The notes beneath the pieces are model-generated. The model searched no databases. It was not told the origin of the DNA and saw only the letters and a list, made by a program, of their open reading frames with translations. This document shows, piece after piece, positions 1 to 6,240 of a stretch of 6,240 nucleotides of DNA (positions are counted from its first letter, which is position 1; the number at the start of each line of letters is the position of its first letter). The position numbers and the translations under genes are program-made. Origin of the DNA: Candidatus Krumholzibacteriota bacterium (lineage in GTDB: Bacteria > Krumholzibacteriota > Krumholzibacteriia > Krumholzibacteriales > Krumholzibacteriaceae); the NCBI GenBank assembly GCA_030672805.1, contig DAOVFR010000158.1, forward strand, positions 1 to 6,240, written 5' to 3'.

Positions 1-1
1 G

Positions 2-40
2 TATCTCTCCACACCGCAGCGGGAGATCTTCCTCATCTAG
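2..40 (+). CDS. Possible 3' end of an upstream gene (partial)
   Basis: Reading from base 2 gives twelve sense codons (YLSTPQREIFLI) followed by TAG at 38-40. Ten of the twelve codons end in G or C, like the real genes downstream, whereas the frame beginning at base 1, which runs open to TGA 106-108, has a much more even third position. That favours frame 2 as the tail of an upstream gene, but the stretch is too short to assign a family. If instead the frame from base 1 were real, it would overlap the next gene's start as ATGA. Low confidence; function unknown. Confidence 0.3.
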   Translation, partial: YLSTPQREIFLI

Positions 41-104
41 CCCGGTCTCCGGCCGCGGCGGGCCTAAAGTTCAGGTATTCTTCTTGCTTGTACTTCGGTG
101 AGCC

Positions 105-1604
105 ATGAAAGATCCAGTTGACATACCGATCGGCCGGCAACAAAGCAAGGACGGTTTTTTCAGAAGGTTATCGGCGAAAAAACTCTGGACATGGCTGTAC
201 GTCATCGCCGCCGGCGCGCTTGTCGGGACCCAGTTCTACAACCCAAGCAAGCGGGTGATCGAAGCTATCGCCGGGCTCGTCATCGTCGGAATACTCTGGA
301 ACTTCTCGATCCTCGGCGCGATCTGGATCCTCATGGTTGTATACCCGTACCCCTTCGCGATCTCGATCGGGAACTCGAACTTTGTCTTTGTAATCATCAT
401 TTTCATCATCTACCTGATCAGGGTGTCGTCGGGCCAGCTGAAGATCCATTCCGACAAGCTGTTGAATATACCGACACTCCTGCTCGTGCTTGCCTATATC
501 ATTTCCTTTTACAACATGGAGATGACAACGTACAAGCTGCGCTGGGGATTGATCCACACTGCGAACTTCTTCGCGATTCTCCTGCTCTACTACATGATCA
601 TCAACTTCGTTGACGACGAGAAGAAACTGCTTACTATGGTCCGTATGTTCATGATAGCTGCAGGACTGATCGTGTTCATCTCGTTCCTCGAGATGCTCTT
701 TCCGAACAAGCAGATCATCCCGAGCCTGATCTACTCGGAGCACAAGAGAAGCCTTGTAATGAAGGGTGTCAGGATAAAGGGTCCCTTCCACGACTATGAG
801 CTCCTGGCCGAGTTCTTTGCGATGATGGTTCCGATAGTCTTTTTCATGATCATCCGTACGGGGAGGCTTGTGGTACGGATGATGTACACACTGCTGCTGC
901 TGCTCGTGATGTTCATGCAGTTTGCAACCATCACGCGCGGCGCATTTGTCAGTCTCATGATCGGTGTAGTCTACCTGGCATTCATAAGCCGCCGCGAGCT
1001 CGGTTTCGTCAGGCTCGTCATCCTTGTGGGGGTAGGTGTGGTTGTGATGTTCGCAATCGACACCTTCATGGCGAATTATACAATTTCCGGGTCCCTGTTC
1101 GAGAGGATGATCGGAACGACCTTCGAAAAGGGGGTGATCCCCGATACGCGGATGGTATCATGGTCGGGCGCCGTAGAACGGTGGCTCGAGCACCCGCTCA
1201 TCGGGCATGGCCCGGGCTGGGATTTCAGCGTGGGTATCGAAGGCCGGCTCTGGCCGCACAATGCGTATCTCAATTACATGAACATGATAGGTGTTTTCGG
1301 ACTGCTGGCCTTTCTCATGCTCCTGTATCGCCTGTTGAAGGTATCGTTTCTCGGGCTCGGTCATTCGATCATCAACGCTCCGTTCCCTTATGCATTAATG
1401 AAAGTTCTTCACGTAAGCCTCGTTATCTTCATCATCGACATGATCAAGGTCGACTTCCAGAGAAACAATACCTACACGTGCTTCGTCTGGTTGTTCTTTG
1501 CCCTTATTGCCTCGACCTATTACGTGATACAGAAGTCGAAAGAAGGTTCCGCCTTGCCGGAATACCGCTTTGCACAGGCCCAGGAACCTCCTTCGCTTGC
1601 ATAG
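105..1604 (+). CDS. O-antigen ligase/polymerase (Wzy/WaaL) superfamily membrane protein
   Basis: Predicted inner-membrane protein of 499 residues with about 12 hydrophobic segments (roughly 27-44, 51-80, 92-107, 122-136, 150-168, 180-200, 231-250, 258-276, 279-294, 301-318, 395-413, 429-447, 457-475). The Wzy_C-type signature is clear: GPFHD near 226-230, TRGA at 277-280, then after a non-membrane loop R349 and W353, HPLIGHGPG at 363-371, and WPHNAYLNY at 383-391 with the family HN pair at 385-386, followed by a final set of helices. Family members transfer or polymerise undecaprenyl-linked oligosaccharides on the periplasmic face; polymerase versus ligase cannot be told apart from sequence alone. 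ATG 105 is the first possible start, because TGA 99-101 is in frame just upstream; the ribosome site is weak (GGTGAG 97-102, only 2 bases from the ATG). The next in-frame ATG would remove two helices. The C-terminal 23 residues are polar. The methyltransferase downstream supports a surface-glycan role. Confidence 0.88.
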   Translation: MKDPVDIPIGRQQSKDGFFRRLSAKKLWTWLYVIAAGALVGTQFYNPSKRVIEAIAGLVIVGILWNFSILGAIWILMVVYPYPFAISIGNSNFVFVIIIFIIYLIRVSSGQLKIHSDKLLNIPTLLLVLAYIISFYNMEMTTYKLRWGLIHTANFFAILLLYYMIINFVDDEKKLLTMVRMFMIAAGLIVFISFLEMLFPNKQIIPSLIYSEHKRSLVMKGVRIKGPFHDYELLAEFFAMMVPIVFFMIIRTGRLVVRMMYTLLLLLVMFMQFATITRGAFVSLMIGVVYLAFISRRELGFVRLVILVGVGVVVMFAIDTFMANYTISGSLFERMIGTTFEKGVIPDTRMVSWSGAVERWLEHPLIGHGPGWDFSVGIEGRLWPHNAYLNYMNMIGVFGLLAFLMLLYRLLKVSFLGLGHSIINAPFPYALMKVLHVSLVIFIIDMIKVDFQRNNTYTCFVWLFFALIASTYYVIQKSKEGSALPEYRFAQAQEPPSLA

Positions 1605-1611
1605 TAATCTG

Positions 1612-1640
1612 TTGACAGACTCACCCGTGTTCTGTATAAA
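1612..1640 (+). promoter_or_regulatory. Sigma-70-type promoter for the OPT transporter
   Basis: TTGACA at 1612-1617, a 17-base spacer, and TATAAA at 1635-1640: a perfect -35, optimal spacing and a 5/6 match at -10. It begins 8 bases after the stop of the preceding gene. Transcription would start near 1646-1648, leaving a leader of about 48 bases before the ATG at 1695. It implies the transporter can be expressed independently of the upstream gene. That this organism's sigma factor follows the E. coli-like consensus is assumed. Confidence 0.7.
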
Positions 1641-1683
1641 TCGGTGAAAATCCTGAACTTAAAGGTGTTCGCTTCAGGCCGAC

Positions 1684-1690
1684 AAGGAGG
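1684..1690 (+). promoter_or_regulatory. Strong ribosome binding site deciding the OPT transporter start
   Basis: AAGGAGG lies 4 bases before ATG 1695. The alternative in-frame GTG at 1644 has no comparable site and coincides with the predicted transcription start, so ATG 1695 is the better start. Confidence 0.8.
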
Positions 1691-1694
1691 GATC

Positions 1695-3665
1695 ATGGAA
1701 GAGCAAAAGGGCGCGCGCGGGCTGCCTCCGAACGCGTACAAGGTCCTTGCCCCCGGCGAGACGTACACGCCGTTCGTGCCAGCCGACAGGGCGATACCGG
1801 AGGTCACCACCCGCTCGGTTGTGACCGGTGTCGTTATGGCCGTCCTGTTCACCGCTGCGGCGGCATACCTGGGGCTCAAGATAGGCCAGGTATTCGAGGC
1901 GGCGATCCCGATCGCCATCCTGGCGGTCGGTATGGCCGGGCTGTTCGCGAGGCGGAACACGATCTCCGAAAACGTCATCATACAGTCTATCGGATCCGCC
2001 TCGGGCGTCGTCGTCGCGGGTATGATCTTCACGCTGCCGGCGATCTTCATCCTCAACCTCGAGCTGCGATTCTACCAGACGTTTCTCGCGTCGCTGCTGG
2101 GAGGGTTCCTCGGGATCCTCTTTATCGTGCCGCTCAGGCGCTACTTCGTACGTGATCAGCACGGTTACCTCCCGTTTCCGGAGGGCACCGCGATTACGGA
2201 GGTGCTGGTGACCGGCGAGGCCGGCGGCGAGCAGGCGAAGGTCCTCGTAAAGGCGGCGATCATCGGCGGCCTGTACGACTTCTGCATTGCGACCTTCGGG
2301 CTCTGGCGCGAGGTTCTCTCCACCGAGATGATCCCGTGGGTGGGACACCATCTCGACAGGGCGAAGCTCGTGGTCAGGATCAACGCCGGCGCGGCGGTGG
2401 CGGGCCTCGGGTACATCATAGGGCTCAAGTACGCCTCGATCATCTGCGCGGGCAGTTTCGTCTCGTGGCTCGTTCTGATACCGGCGATCTGGTACTTCGG
2501 GCAGAAGATAGGGATACCGATCGGCACGGCCGATATCCCGGTCTCGGCTATGACGACCGAGGAGATCTTTTCGAACTACGTGAGACACATCGGGATCGGC
2601 GGCATCGCGGCGGCCGGAATGATCGGGATACTGAAGAATTCGAAGATAATCGTGCAGGCCTTTTCCGTCGGGTTCAAGGAGATATTCACCGGCAAGCACG
2701 AGAGGAGATCCGAGCGGACCGACAAGGACATGGGGATGTCAACCGTTGTCATCGGCATCATCGCGACGCTTCTCGCCGTGCTCCTGTTCTTCGGATTCGG
2801 CGTTGTCGACTCGTGGCGGATAGCGGTCATCGCGCTCGTCGTAGTCGCCGTCATCAGCTTTCTCTTTACCACCGTGGCGGCGCGGGCGATCGCGATCGTC
2901 GGTGTGAACCCCGTCTCGGGGATGACGCTCATGACGCTGATACTGTCCAGCATCATCCTGGTCAGGGTGGGGCTCTCGGGCGCGGCGGGGATGGTCTCGG
3001 CGCTCATTATCGGCGGCGTCGTCTGCACGGCGCTCTCGACGGCCGGTGCCTTCATCAGCGATCTCAAGGTCGGCTACTGGCTCGGTTCGACGCCGGTCAG
3101 CCAGCAGAGGTGGAAATTTCTCGGGATATTCGTCTCGGCGGCGTGCATCACCGGTATCATAATGCTGCTCAACAAGGTATACGGCTTCACCGGCGAGGGG
3201 GCGCTCGCCGCGCCTCAGGCGAACGCGATGGCCGCGGTGATCAAGACGATCATGGCGAAATCGGCAGCGCCGTGGGGGCTCTACATCGCCGGTATCTTCA
3301 TGGCGCTGACCCTCGAGATGATCCACGTGCCGCCGCTTGCGTTCGCGCTCGGAATGTACCTGCCGATCGAGCTCAATACACCGATACTCGTCGGCGGGAT
3401 CGTCGCGCATATCGTGGCGACGAGGAGCAAGAGCGACGAGGTGAACGCGAAGCGGAAGGAACGGGGAACGCTTGCCGCTTCCGGATTCATAGCGGGCGGG
3501 GCGCTTATGGGTGTGGCCAGTGCGCTCATCGCCCTTCCCGGGTGGAACACGGCACTGAACACGCACCTGGCCGAGCGTGGGATCGGCGGGCTTCTGACGG
3601 TCATCCTGTTCGCCGGTATCTGTTTCTATATCTACCACGAGGCGAAGAAAGCGGCCTCCGACTAG
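1695..3665 (+). CDS. OPT-family oligopeptide transporter
   Basis: Polytopic inner-membrane transporter of 656 residues, the usual size for bacterial OPT proteins. Hallmarks from the ATG at 1695: ISENVIIQSIGSASG at 90-104, LPFPEGTA at 159-166, NPVSGMT at 405-411, DLKVGYWLGSTPVSQQ at 456-471, and the late GIFMALTLEMIHVPPLAF to GMYLPIEL block at about 533-560. Helical stretches are spread throughout, with a charged cytoplasmic-type segment at about 333-346 (KHERRSERTDKD) and another at 577-590 separating helix groups. The OPT family imports peptides or, in the yellow-stripe-like branch, metal chelates, driven by ion gradients; the substrate of bacterial members like this one is generally unknown. 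The gene has its own promoter and a strong ribosome site. GC content is visibly higher than in the preceding gene. It reads intact, with no frameshift or missing hallmark. Confidence 0.93.
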   Translation: MEEQKGARGLPPNAYKVLAPGETYTPFVPADRAIPEVTTRSVVTGVVMAVLFTAAAAYLGLKIGQVFEAAIPIAILAVGMAGLFARRNTISENVIIQSIGSASGVVVAGMIFTLPAIFILNLELRFYQTFLASLLGGFLGILFIVPLRRYFVRDQHGYLPFPEGTAITEVLVTGEAGGEQAKVLVKAAIIGGLYDFCIATFGLWREVLSTEMIPWVGHHLDRAKLVVRINAGAAVAGLGYIIGLKYASIICAGSFVSWLVLIPAIWYFGQKIGIPIGTADIPVSAMTTEEIFSNYVRHIGIGGIAAAGMIGILKNSKIIVQAFSVGFKEIFTGKHERRSERTDKDMGMSTVVIGIIATLLAVLLFFGFGVVDSWRIAVIALVVVAVISFLFTTVAARAIAIVGVNPVSGMTLMTLILSSIILVRVGLSGAAGMVSALIIGGVVCTALSTAGAFISDLKVGYWLGSTPVSQQRWKFLGIFVSAACITGIIMLLNKVYGFTGEGALAAPQANAMAAVIKTIMAKSAAPWGLYIAGIFMALTLEMIHVPPLAFALGMYLPIELNTPILVGGIVAHIVATRSKSDEVNAKRKERGTLAASGFIAGGALMGVASALIALPGWNTALNTHLAERGIGGLLTVILFAGICFYIYHEAKKAASD

Positions 3666-3680
3666 GCCGTCCGGCGCCGG
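3652..3680. repeat. Inverted repeats spanning the end of the OPT gene
   Basis: Two adjacent dyads: CGGCC (3652-3656) pairs with GGCCG (3665-3669) across an 8-base loop containing most of the stop codon, and CCGGCGCCGG at 3671-3680 is a perfect 10-base palindrome. No run of T follows, so this is not a standard intrinsic terminator. It might stabilise the 3' end of the transcript or be chance in GC-rich DNA. Confidence 0.35.
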
Positions 3681-3727
3681 GTTGGCGGTTCTGCGTGTAC
3701 GTGCAGGCGCAGCGGCGGCTTTCAGCC

Positions 3728-3734
3728 GGAAAGG
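3728..3734 (+). promoter_or_regulatory. Ribosome binding site of the methyltransferase gene
   Basis: GGAAAGG sits 9 bases before ATG 3744, supporting that start. No convincing promoter is visible in the 78-base gap (3666-3743), so transcription by read-through from the transporter gene is likely. Confidence 0.55.
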
Positions 3735-3743
3735 TCCCGTAGC

Positions 3744-4565
3744 ATGCTGAAACAGCTCGCTGTTCTCGTGTACCACATCGACCGCTGTTTCCCGCGAACG
3801 AGGGTTGAGGGGAGGGAATCGGAACAGGCATACTCCGAATGGGAGTACCGTGTCGGAAAGGAGCTGCTCTCGCGGTATGCCGGTTACTTCGGGTCGCTCG
3901 ACGGCAGGCGGGTGCTCGATATCGGATGCGGCCTCGGCGGCAAGACTGCGGTCTATGCCGAATCGGGCGCTTACGTTGTCGGGGTAGACATCGATCGGCG
4001 GAATATTATCCAGTCGATATCATTCACCGGCGCCAGGGGAACACCCGTGTCATTTACGATAGGGGACGCGGAGGTACTGCCGTTCGCCGATGAATCGTTC
4101 GATCTCGTCGTCGCAAACGATTCACTCGAACACTTTGCACATCCGGAACGGGCGCTGCCGGAACTTGCCAGGGTCGTGCGCCCAGGCGGGAATATCTTTC
4201 TGTTTTTCACACCGTGGGGCTCGCCCCTCGGCTCGCATCTCTACGATTATATACGGACGCCCTGGTGTCATCTCATCTTTCCGGAGCGGCTCATGGAAGC
4301 CGTGCTCGAGGTCGTCCTCCAGAGGCAGGGAATAAGCGGGCCCGGACGGGAGGCAGCGCGGTTGATGGAGGATTTCCGGACCGGACTCAACAGGATCACC
4401 ACGGCCCGGTACCACCGCATCCTTGAAGGGACACCGGTGCTGGAGACGGTCATGGAGGATCTCCAGCCGCCGAAGTTCGCTTTCCTGAAGCCGCTGTGCA
4501 GGGTGCCGCTCGTCGGGGAGCTTTTTACCGGAACGGTCATCGGGATTCTGCGTAAAAGTGGATAG
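3744..4565 (+). CDS. Class I SAM-dependent methyltransferase, surface-glycan type
   Basis: Cytoplasmic-type protein of 273 residues with a Methyltransf_11 core. Motif I is VLDIGCGLGGKT at 57-68 (SAM-binding glycine loop); the acidic residue ending strand 2 is D82 in VVGVDID; GDAEVLPFADESFD at 107-120 and LVVANDSLEH at 121-130 are the post-II region; RPGGNIFLFFTPWG at 146-159 holds motif III. After the core comes a less conserved part with GSHLYDYIRTPWCHLIFP (163-180) and a C-terminal helix-rich region with LNRITTARYH (215-224). From memory, this GSHL...PW.H.IF layout recurs in methyltransferases inside polysaccharide gene clusters; that is recall and not a search. The likely role is methylation of a sugar or glycan intermediate, in keeping with the O-antigen ligase/polymerase-like gene two genes upstream. 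Acceptor unknown. All SAM-site residues appear intact. Confidence 0.85.
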   Translation: MLKQLAVLVYHIDRCFPRTRVEGRESEQAYSEWEYRVGKELLSRYAGYFGSLDGRRVLDIGCGLGGKTAVYAESGAYVVGVDIDRRNIIQSISFTGARGTPVSFTIGDAEVLPFADESFDLVVANDSLEHFAHPERALPELARVVRPGGNIFLFFTPWGSPLGSHLYDYIRTPWCHLIFPERLMEAVLEVVLQRQGISGPGREAARLMEDFRTGLNRITTARYHRILEGTPVLETVMEDLQPPKFAFLKPLCRVPLVGELFTGTVIGILRKSG

Positions 4566-4592
4566 GCGGACCACTGCGCCGGAGCATTCGCC

Positions 4593-4622
4593 TTGACGCG
4601 GACTTTGACTTGTGATTATTCT
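4593..4622 (+). promoter_or_regulatory. Candidate promoter for the lipoprotein/outer-membrane pair
   Basis: TTGACG at 4593-4598 (5/6 to consensus), an 18-base spacer, and TATTCT at 4617-4622 (4/6). Transcription would begin near 4629, ahead of ATG 4665. A second -35-like TTGACT at 4605-4610 has no matching -10. The match is moderate and could be chance. Confidence 0.4.
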
Positions 4623-4652
4623 ACTGGCACTCGTGGACAGGGCATGTCGCAC

Positions 4653-4658
4653 AGGTGG
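4653..4658 (+). promoter_or_regulatory. Ribosome binding site deciding the lipoprotein start
   Basis: AGGTGG sits 6 bases before ATG 4665. Starting there puts a lipoprotein signal peptide exactly at the N-terminus. The in-frame TTG 4593 and ATG 4644 would add up to 24 polar residues ahead of the signal. Confidence 0.7.
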
Positions 4659-4664
4659 ATTTGT

Positions 4665-5855
4665 ATGAAGATAACGATTCTCATATCGATGACGGTTTCA
4701 ATAGCGCTTGTTTGTGCCTGCTGCACGTCCGATCCCGAGGCGCCCGCGACGGAGAAGTTTCTTGATGAAGGCTCGTACGGGGTGCATGCCGGTGAGACGT
4801 TCCGGTACGTCGAGGCGCTGGAGGGAACGACCGTGACCGTTCCGACCGGCGTCGGGACCAGCATCTTTCTCGGAATAGGCAAGCTCAAGGGCATAAAGTT
4901 CCAGGCGATCCTGATGAAGTTCGATTTCACCGTGGCCGGGGAGGATTCAGGCAAGACGGTTGCCTCGGCGGTCATCGACCTGCCGATACGGATTGTCCCG
5001 GACACCCTGTTCAGCATCGATGTGACATTGCACGAGCTTAACCGGGAGTTCGAGGAGTCGGATAAGATCACGGGGATCTTGCCGGTCGATTACTCGGAGG
5101 CCATCCCCGATTCACTGGGCGAGACGGTGAGAACACTAGACTATGAGACGATTGAGCTGGGTCTCGATACGACATACGTGAATGGGTGGCTCAACGGAAC
5201 CAGGACACACAACGGGATCGTCATGGTGTGGACCGGGGAGCCGTCCACGGATATTATCATAGAGATGAACGCACGCGAGATCGGTGTAAACCCGACCGTC
5301 ATCCGGGTTGATTTCACCGACACCTCATATGCCAACTATGCCGTGGAGAAGGACTATTCCGTCACCTCGTTCGATGTCGAGGGACTTGACTGCGTTGGTG
5401 GTATCGCGTCGAGGATATACTTCGAGTTCAGTCTCGACGGCCTCGACGGGAACGCGATGATCCATCAATCCTCGCTCGTTCTGACGGTGGACGGGAGCAA
5501 GGGGCTCGGGGCGACTCAGGGCGAGTCGGGGCTGCTGACCGGCATGTTCAACTACTACCTGTACACACCGAACGTCAGCGACCCGATCGATTCCCTTTTC
5601 CTGAGTGGGACCGGCATAGCGCGGGAGTTCCTCGATCCGGTGGTGACGGAGACGGTGCGGATCCCGCTCCGGGGCTTCATGCAGGATGTGGCACTCGACC
5701 GGCGCGAGAACACGGGAATGGTCCTGCAGTCGAACCTCGAGAATGTCCGCGTACAGCGCGTGTCCTTTTTCAACAGCGCAGTGCCCGACAGCGCCTCGAG
5801 GCCGTACCTGGAAGTCATTTATTCGCTTCCGGCGGAATTCGACGGTGGCAGATGA
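4665..5855 (+). CDS. Predicted outer-membrane lipoprotein with two DNRLRE-like beta-sandwich units
   Basis: 396 residues from ATG 4665. Residues 1-18 are a signal peptide (Lys2, hydrophobic 3-18) ending in a VCAC lipobox with the acylated Cys most likely at 19; the Cys at -2 is unconventional. The mature protein is predicted to be all beta strand and acidic. It contains two related units about 168-170 residues apart: GIKFQAILMKFDF (76-88) matches GIASRIYFEFSL (246-257); GKTVASAVIDLPI (96-108) matches NAMIHQSSLVLTV (263-275); ETIELGL...NGIVM (161-187) matches ETVRIPL...TGMVL (329-354); both end in a strand preceded by a Pro or Arg-Pro (NPTVIRVDF 209-217, RPYLEVIYS 379-387). Each unit resembles the DNRLRE/TGF-beta-propeptide-like sandwich seen in secreted proteins; this fold assignment is inference. 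The stop overlaps the start of the next gene, which suggests coupled translation and a shared role at the outer membrane. Specific function not recognised. Confidence 0.75.
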   Translation: MKITILISMTVSIALVCACCTSDPEAPATEKFLDEGSYGVHAGETFRYVEALEGTTVTVPTGVGTSIFLGIGKLKGIKFQAILMKFDFTVAGEDSGKTVASAVIDLPIRIVPDTLFSIDVTLHELNREFEESDKITGILPVDYSEAIPDSLGETVRTLDYETIELGLDTTYVNGWLNGTRTHNGIVMVWTGEPSTDIIIEMNAREIGVNPTVIRVDFTDTSYANYAVEKDYSVTSFDVEGLDCVGGIASRIYFEFSLDGLDGNAMIHQSSLVLTVDGSKGLGATQGESGLLTGMFNYYLYTPNVSDPIDSLFLSGTGIAREFLDPVVTETVRIPLRGFMQDVALDRRENTGMVLQSNLENVRVQRVSFFNSAVPDSASRPYLEVIYSLPAEFDGGR

Positions 5856-6240
5856 AGCGGAACGTACCTGCAATAATATTGATCCCACTGGCCGTTTCGG
5901 TTCTGCTGTCCGGACCGTCGTCGGCCCAGTCGATCTTCGGTGTCAATTTCATAGGCGAGCACAGGTTCAGGGGTAGCCCGAGGGACCGTGCCCTCGCTTT
6001 CTCCACGTTTGCCGTCATCGATTCCATCCGGGCCGCCACCTTGAACACGGCATCGATGGCCGATCTGGCCAACGTGACCTTCACGGCTGTCGAGGTTGTG
6101 GGGCTGGGAAGCATAGAGACCGGTTCCGAATCGATCAGTCAGAGCCGTTTTCAGCTTCCCACGGTCATGGTGGCCGCACCCGTAAGAAACGGACTCGTGC
6201 TCGGCGGTGGGTACCGGACGCGGGTCGAGGGTTGGGGAGA
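5852..6240 (+). CDS. Outer-membrane beta-barrel protein, FadL/PorV-like (partial, 3' end beyond window)
   Basis: The frame opening at ATG 5852 overlaps the preceding TGA as ATGA and stays open to the window end (129 codons). Residues 1-25 are a Sec signal peptide: basic KR at 2-3, hydrophobic 5-20, and a likely cleavage after Ala25 (PSSA|QS). The mature start, GEHRFRGSPRDRALAFSTFA at 35-54 and NTASMADLANVTFT at 65-78, follows the FadL-like pattern in which an early Arg/Gly-rich strand leads to an N-P-A-x-L-A-x-L turn, here with Thr in place of Pro. Later alternating strands (QLPTVMVAAPVRNGLVLGGGYRTRVEG) look like barrel strands with a tight turn. The family moves hydrophobic compounds across the outer membrane or scaffolds secretion; which applies is unknown. 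A modest GGTGG ribosome site (5844-5848) is only 3 bases from the ATG, fitting translational coupling. Confidence 0.65.
   Translation, partial: MKRNVPAIILIPLAVSVLLSGPSSAQSIFGVNFIGEHRFRGSPRDRALAFSTFAVIDSIRAATLNTASMADLANVTFTAVEVVGLGSIETGSESISQSRFQLPTVMVAAPVRNGLVLGGGYRTRVEGWG

Noticed and set aside
40..63. Possible terminator hairpin (GCCCG with CGGGC)
   Set aside because: Only 5 pairs across a 14-base loop and no following T run; easily chance in GC-rich sequence.
168..791. 207-codon antisense frame opposite the O-antigen ligase/polymerase-like gene
   Set aside because: Highly charged product (Asp, Glu, His, Arg) that mirrors the hydrophobic codons of the membrane protein; no ribosome site seen.
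891..902. Four CTG triplets in tandem
   Set aside because: They encode part of a leucine run in a membrane helix; short and explained by coding.
1711..1718. GC dinucleotide run near the OPT start
   Set aside because: Four units only, within codons for Gly-Ala-Arg-Gly; no sign of a regulatory or phase-variable repeat.
2336..3742. 468-codon + strand frame overlapping the OPT gene
   Set aside because: Alternate-frame shadow of the transporter: Arg/Gly/His-rich, no recognisable motif, and the overlapped frame has all OPT hallmarks.
1674..3776. Long antisense open frames at 1674-2699 and 2739-3776
   Set aside because: They lie almost wholly opposite the OPT gene, and their translations are Arg/Asp/Glu-rich low-complexity products expected from the complement of GC-rich membrane-protein codons. 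No start context or family motif.
4565..4593. AGGCG / CGCCT inverted repeat after the methyltransferase
   Set aside because: Five pairs with a 19-base loop and no T run; not a credible terminator.
4593..4664. TTG 4593 as the lipoprotein start, adding 24 residues
   Set aside because: The TTG coincides with a candidate -35 box, lacks a ribosome site, and would bury the signal peptide behind a polar extension.
5325..5888. 187-codon antisense frame across the lipoprotein end and the next gene start
   Set aside because: Overlaps two supported genes, has no motif, and has the Arg/His-rich make-up of a shadow frame.

Overview
The window is a GC-rich, single-strand-coding stretch of a Gram-negative (diderm) bacterium: all five recognisable genes read on the + strand, and the last two encode an apparent lipoprotein and an outer-membrane barrel-type protein. 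Codon choice is GC-ending, with frequent AGG (Arg) and ATA (Ile). The pairing of a sandwich-type lipoprotein with a FadL-like outer-membrane protein reminds me of candidate phyla around the FCB group (Latescibacterota, Krumholzibacteriota or Eisenbacteria-like), but this taxonomic guess is inference and cannot be settled from the window.

Layout. Bases 1-40 probably hold the last codons of an upstream gene. Bases 105-1604 encode a 499-residue polytopic membrane protein of the O-antigen ligase/polymerase (Wzy/WaaL) superfamily. A near-consensus sigma-70-type promoter (1612-1640) then drives an OPT-family transporter (1695-3665, 656 residues). After a 78-base gap comes a class I SAM-dependent methyltransferase (3744-4565) of a type common in surface-polysaccharide clusters. 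A 99-base gap with a plausible promoter precedes a secreted lipoprotein (4665-5855) built from two copies of a DNRLRE-like beta-sandwich unit. Its stop codon overlaps the start of a signal-peptide-bearing, FadL-like outer-membrane protein (5852 onward), which is cut by the window end.

How the parts relate. The Wzy/WaaL-like protein and the methyltransferase fit one theme, assembly and decoration of an extracellular or lipid-linked glycan. The OPT transporter sits between them under its own promoter and has no obvious role in glycan assembly. The lipoprotein and the outer-membrane protein form a translationally coupled pair and are the most interesting unit here: one duplicated-fold lipoprotein with one barrel, likely acting together at the outer membrane, in a role I cannot name. 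I found no RNA genes, CRISPR arrays, insertion sequences or convincing intrinsic terminators. I see no strong evidence of a wholly new defence or mobile system.
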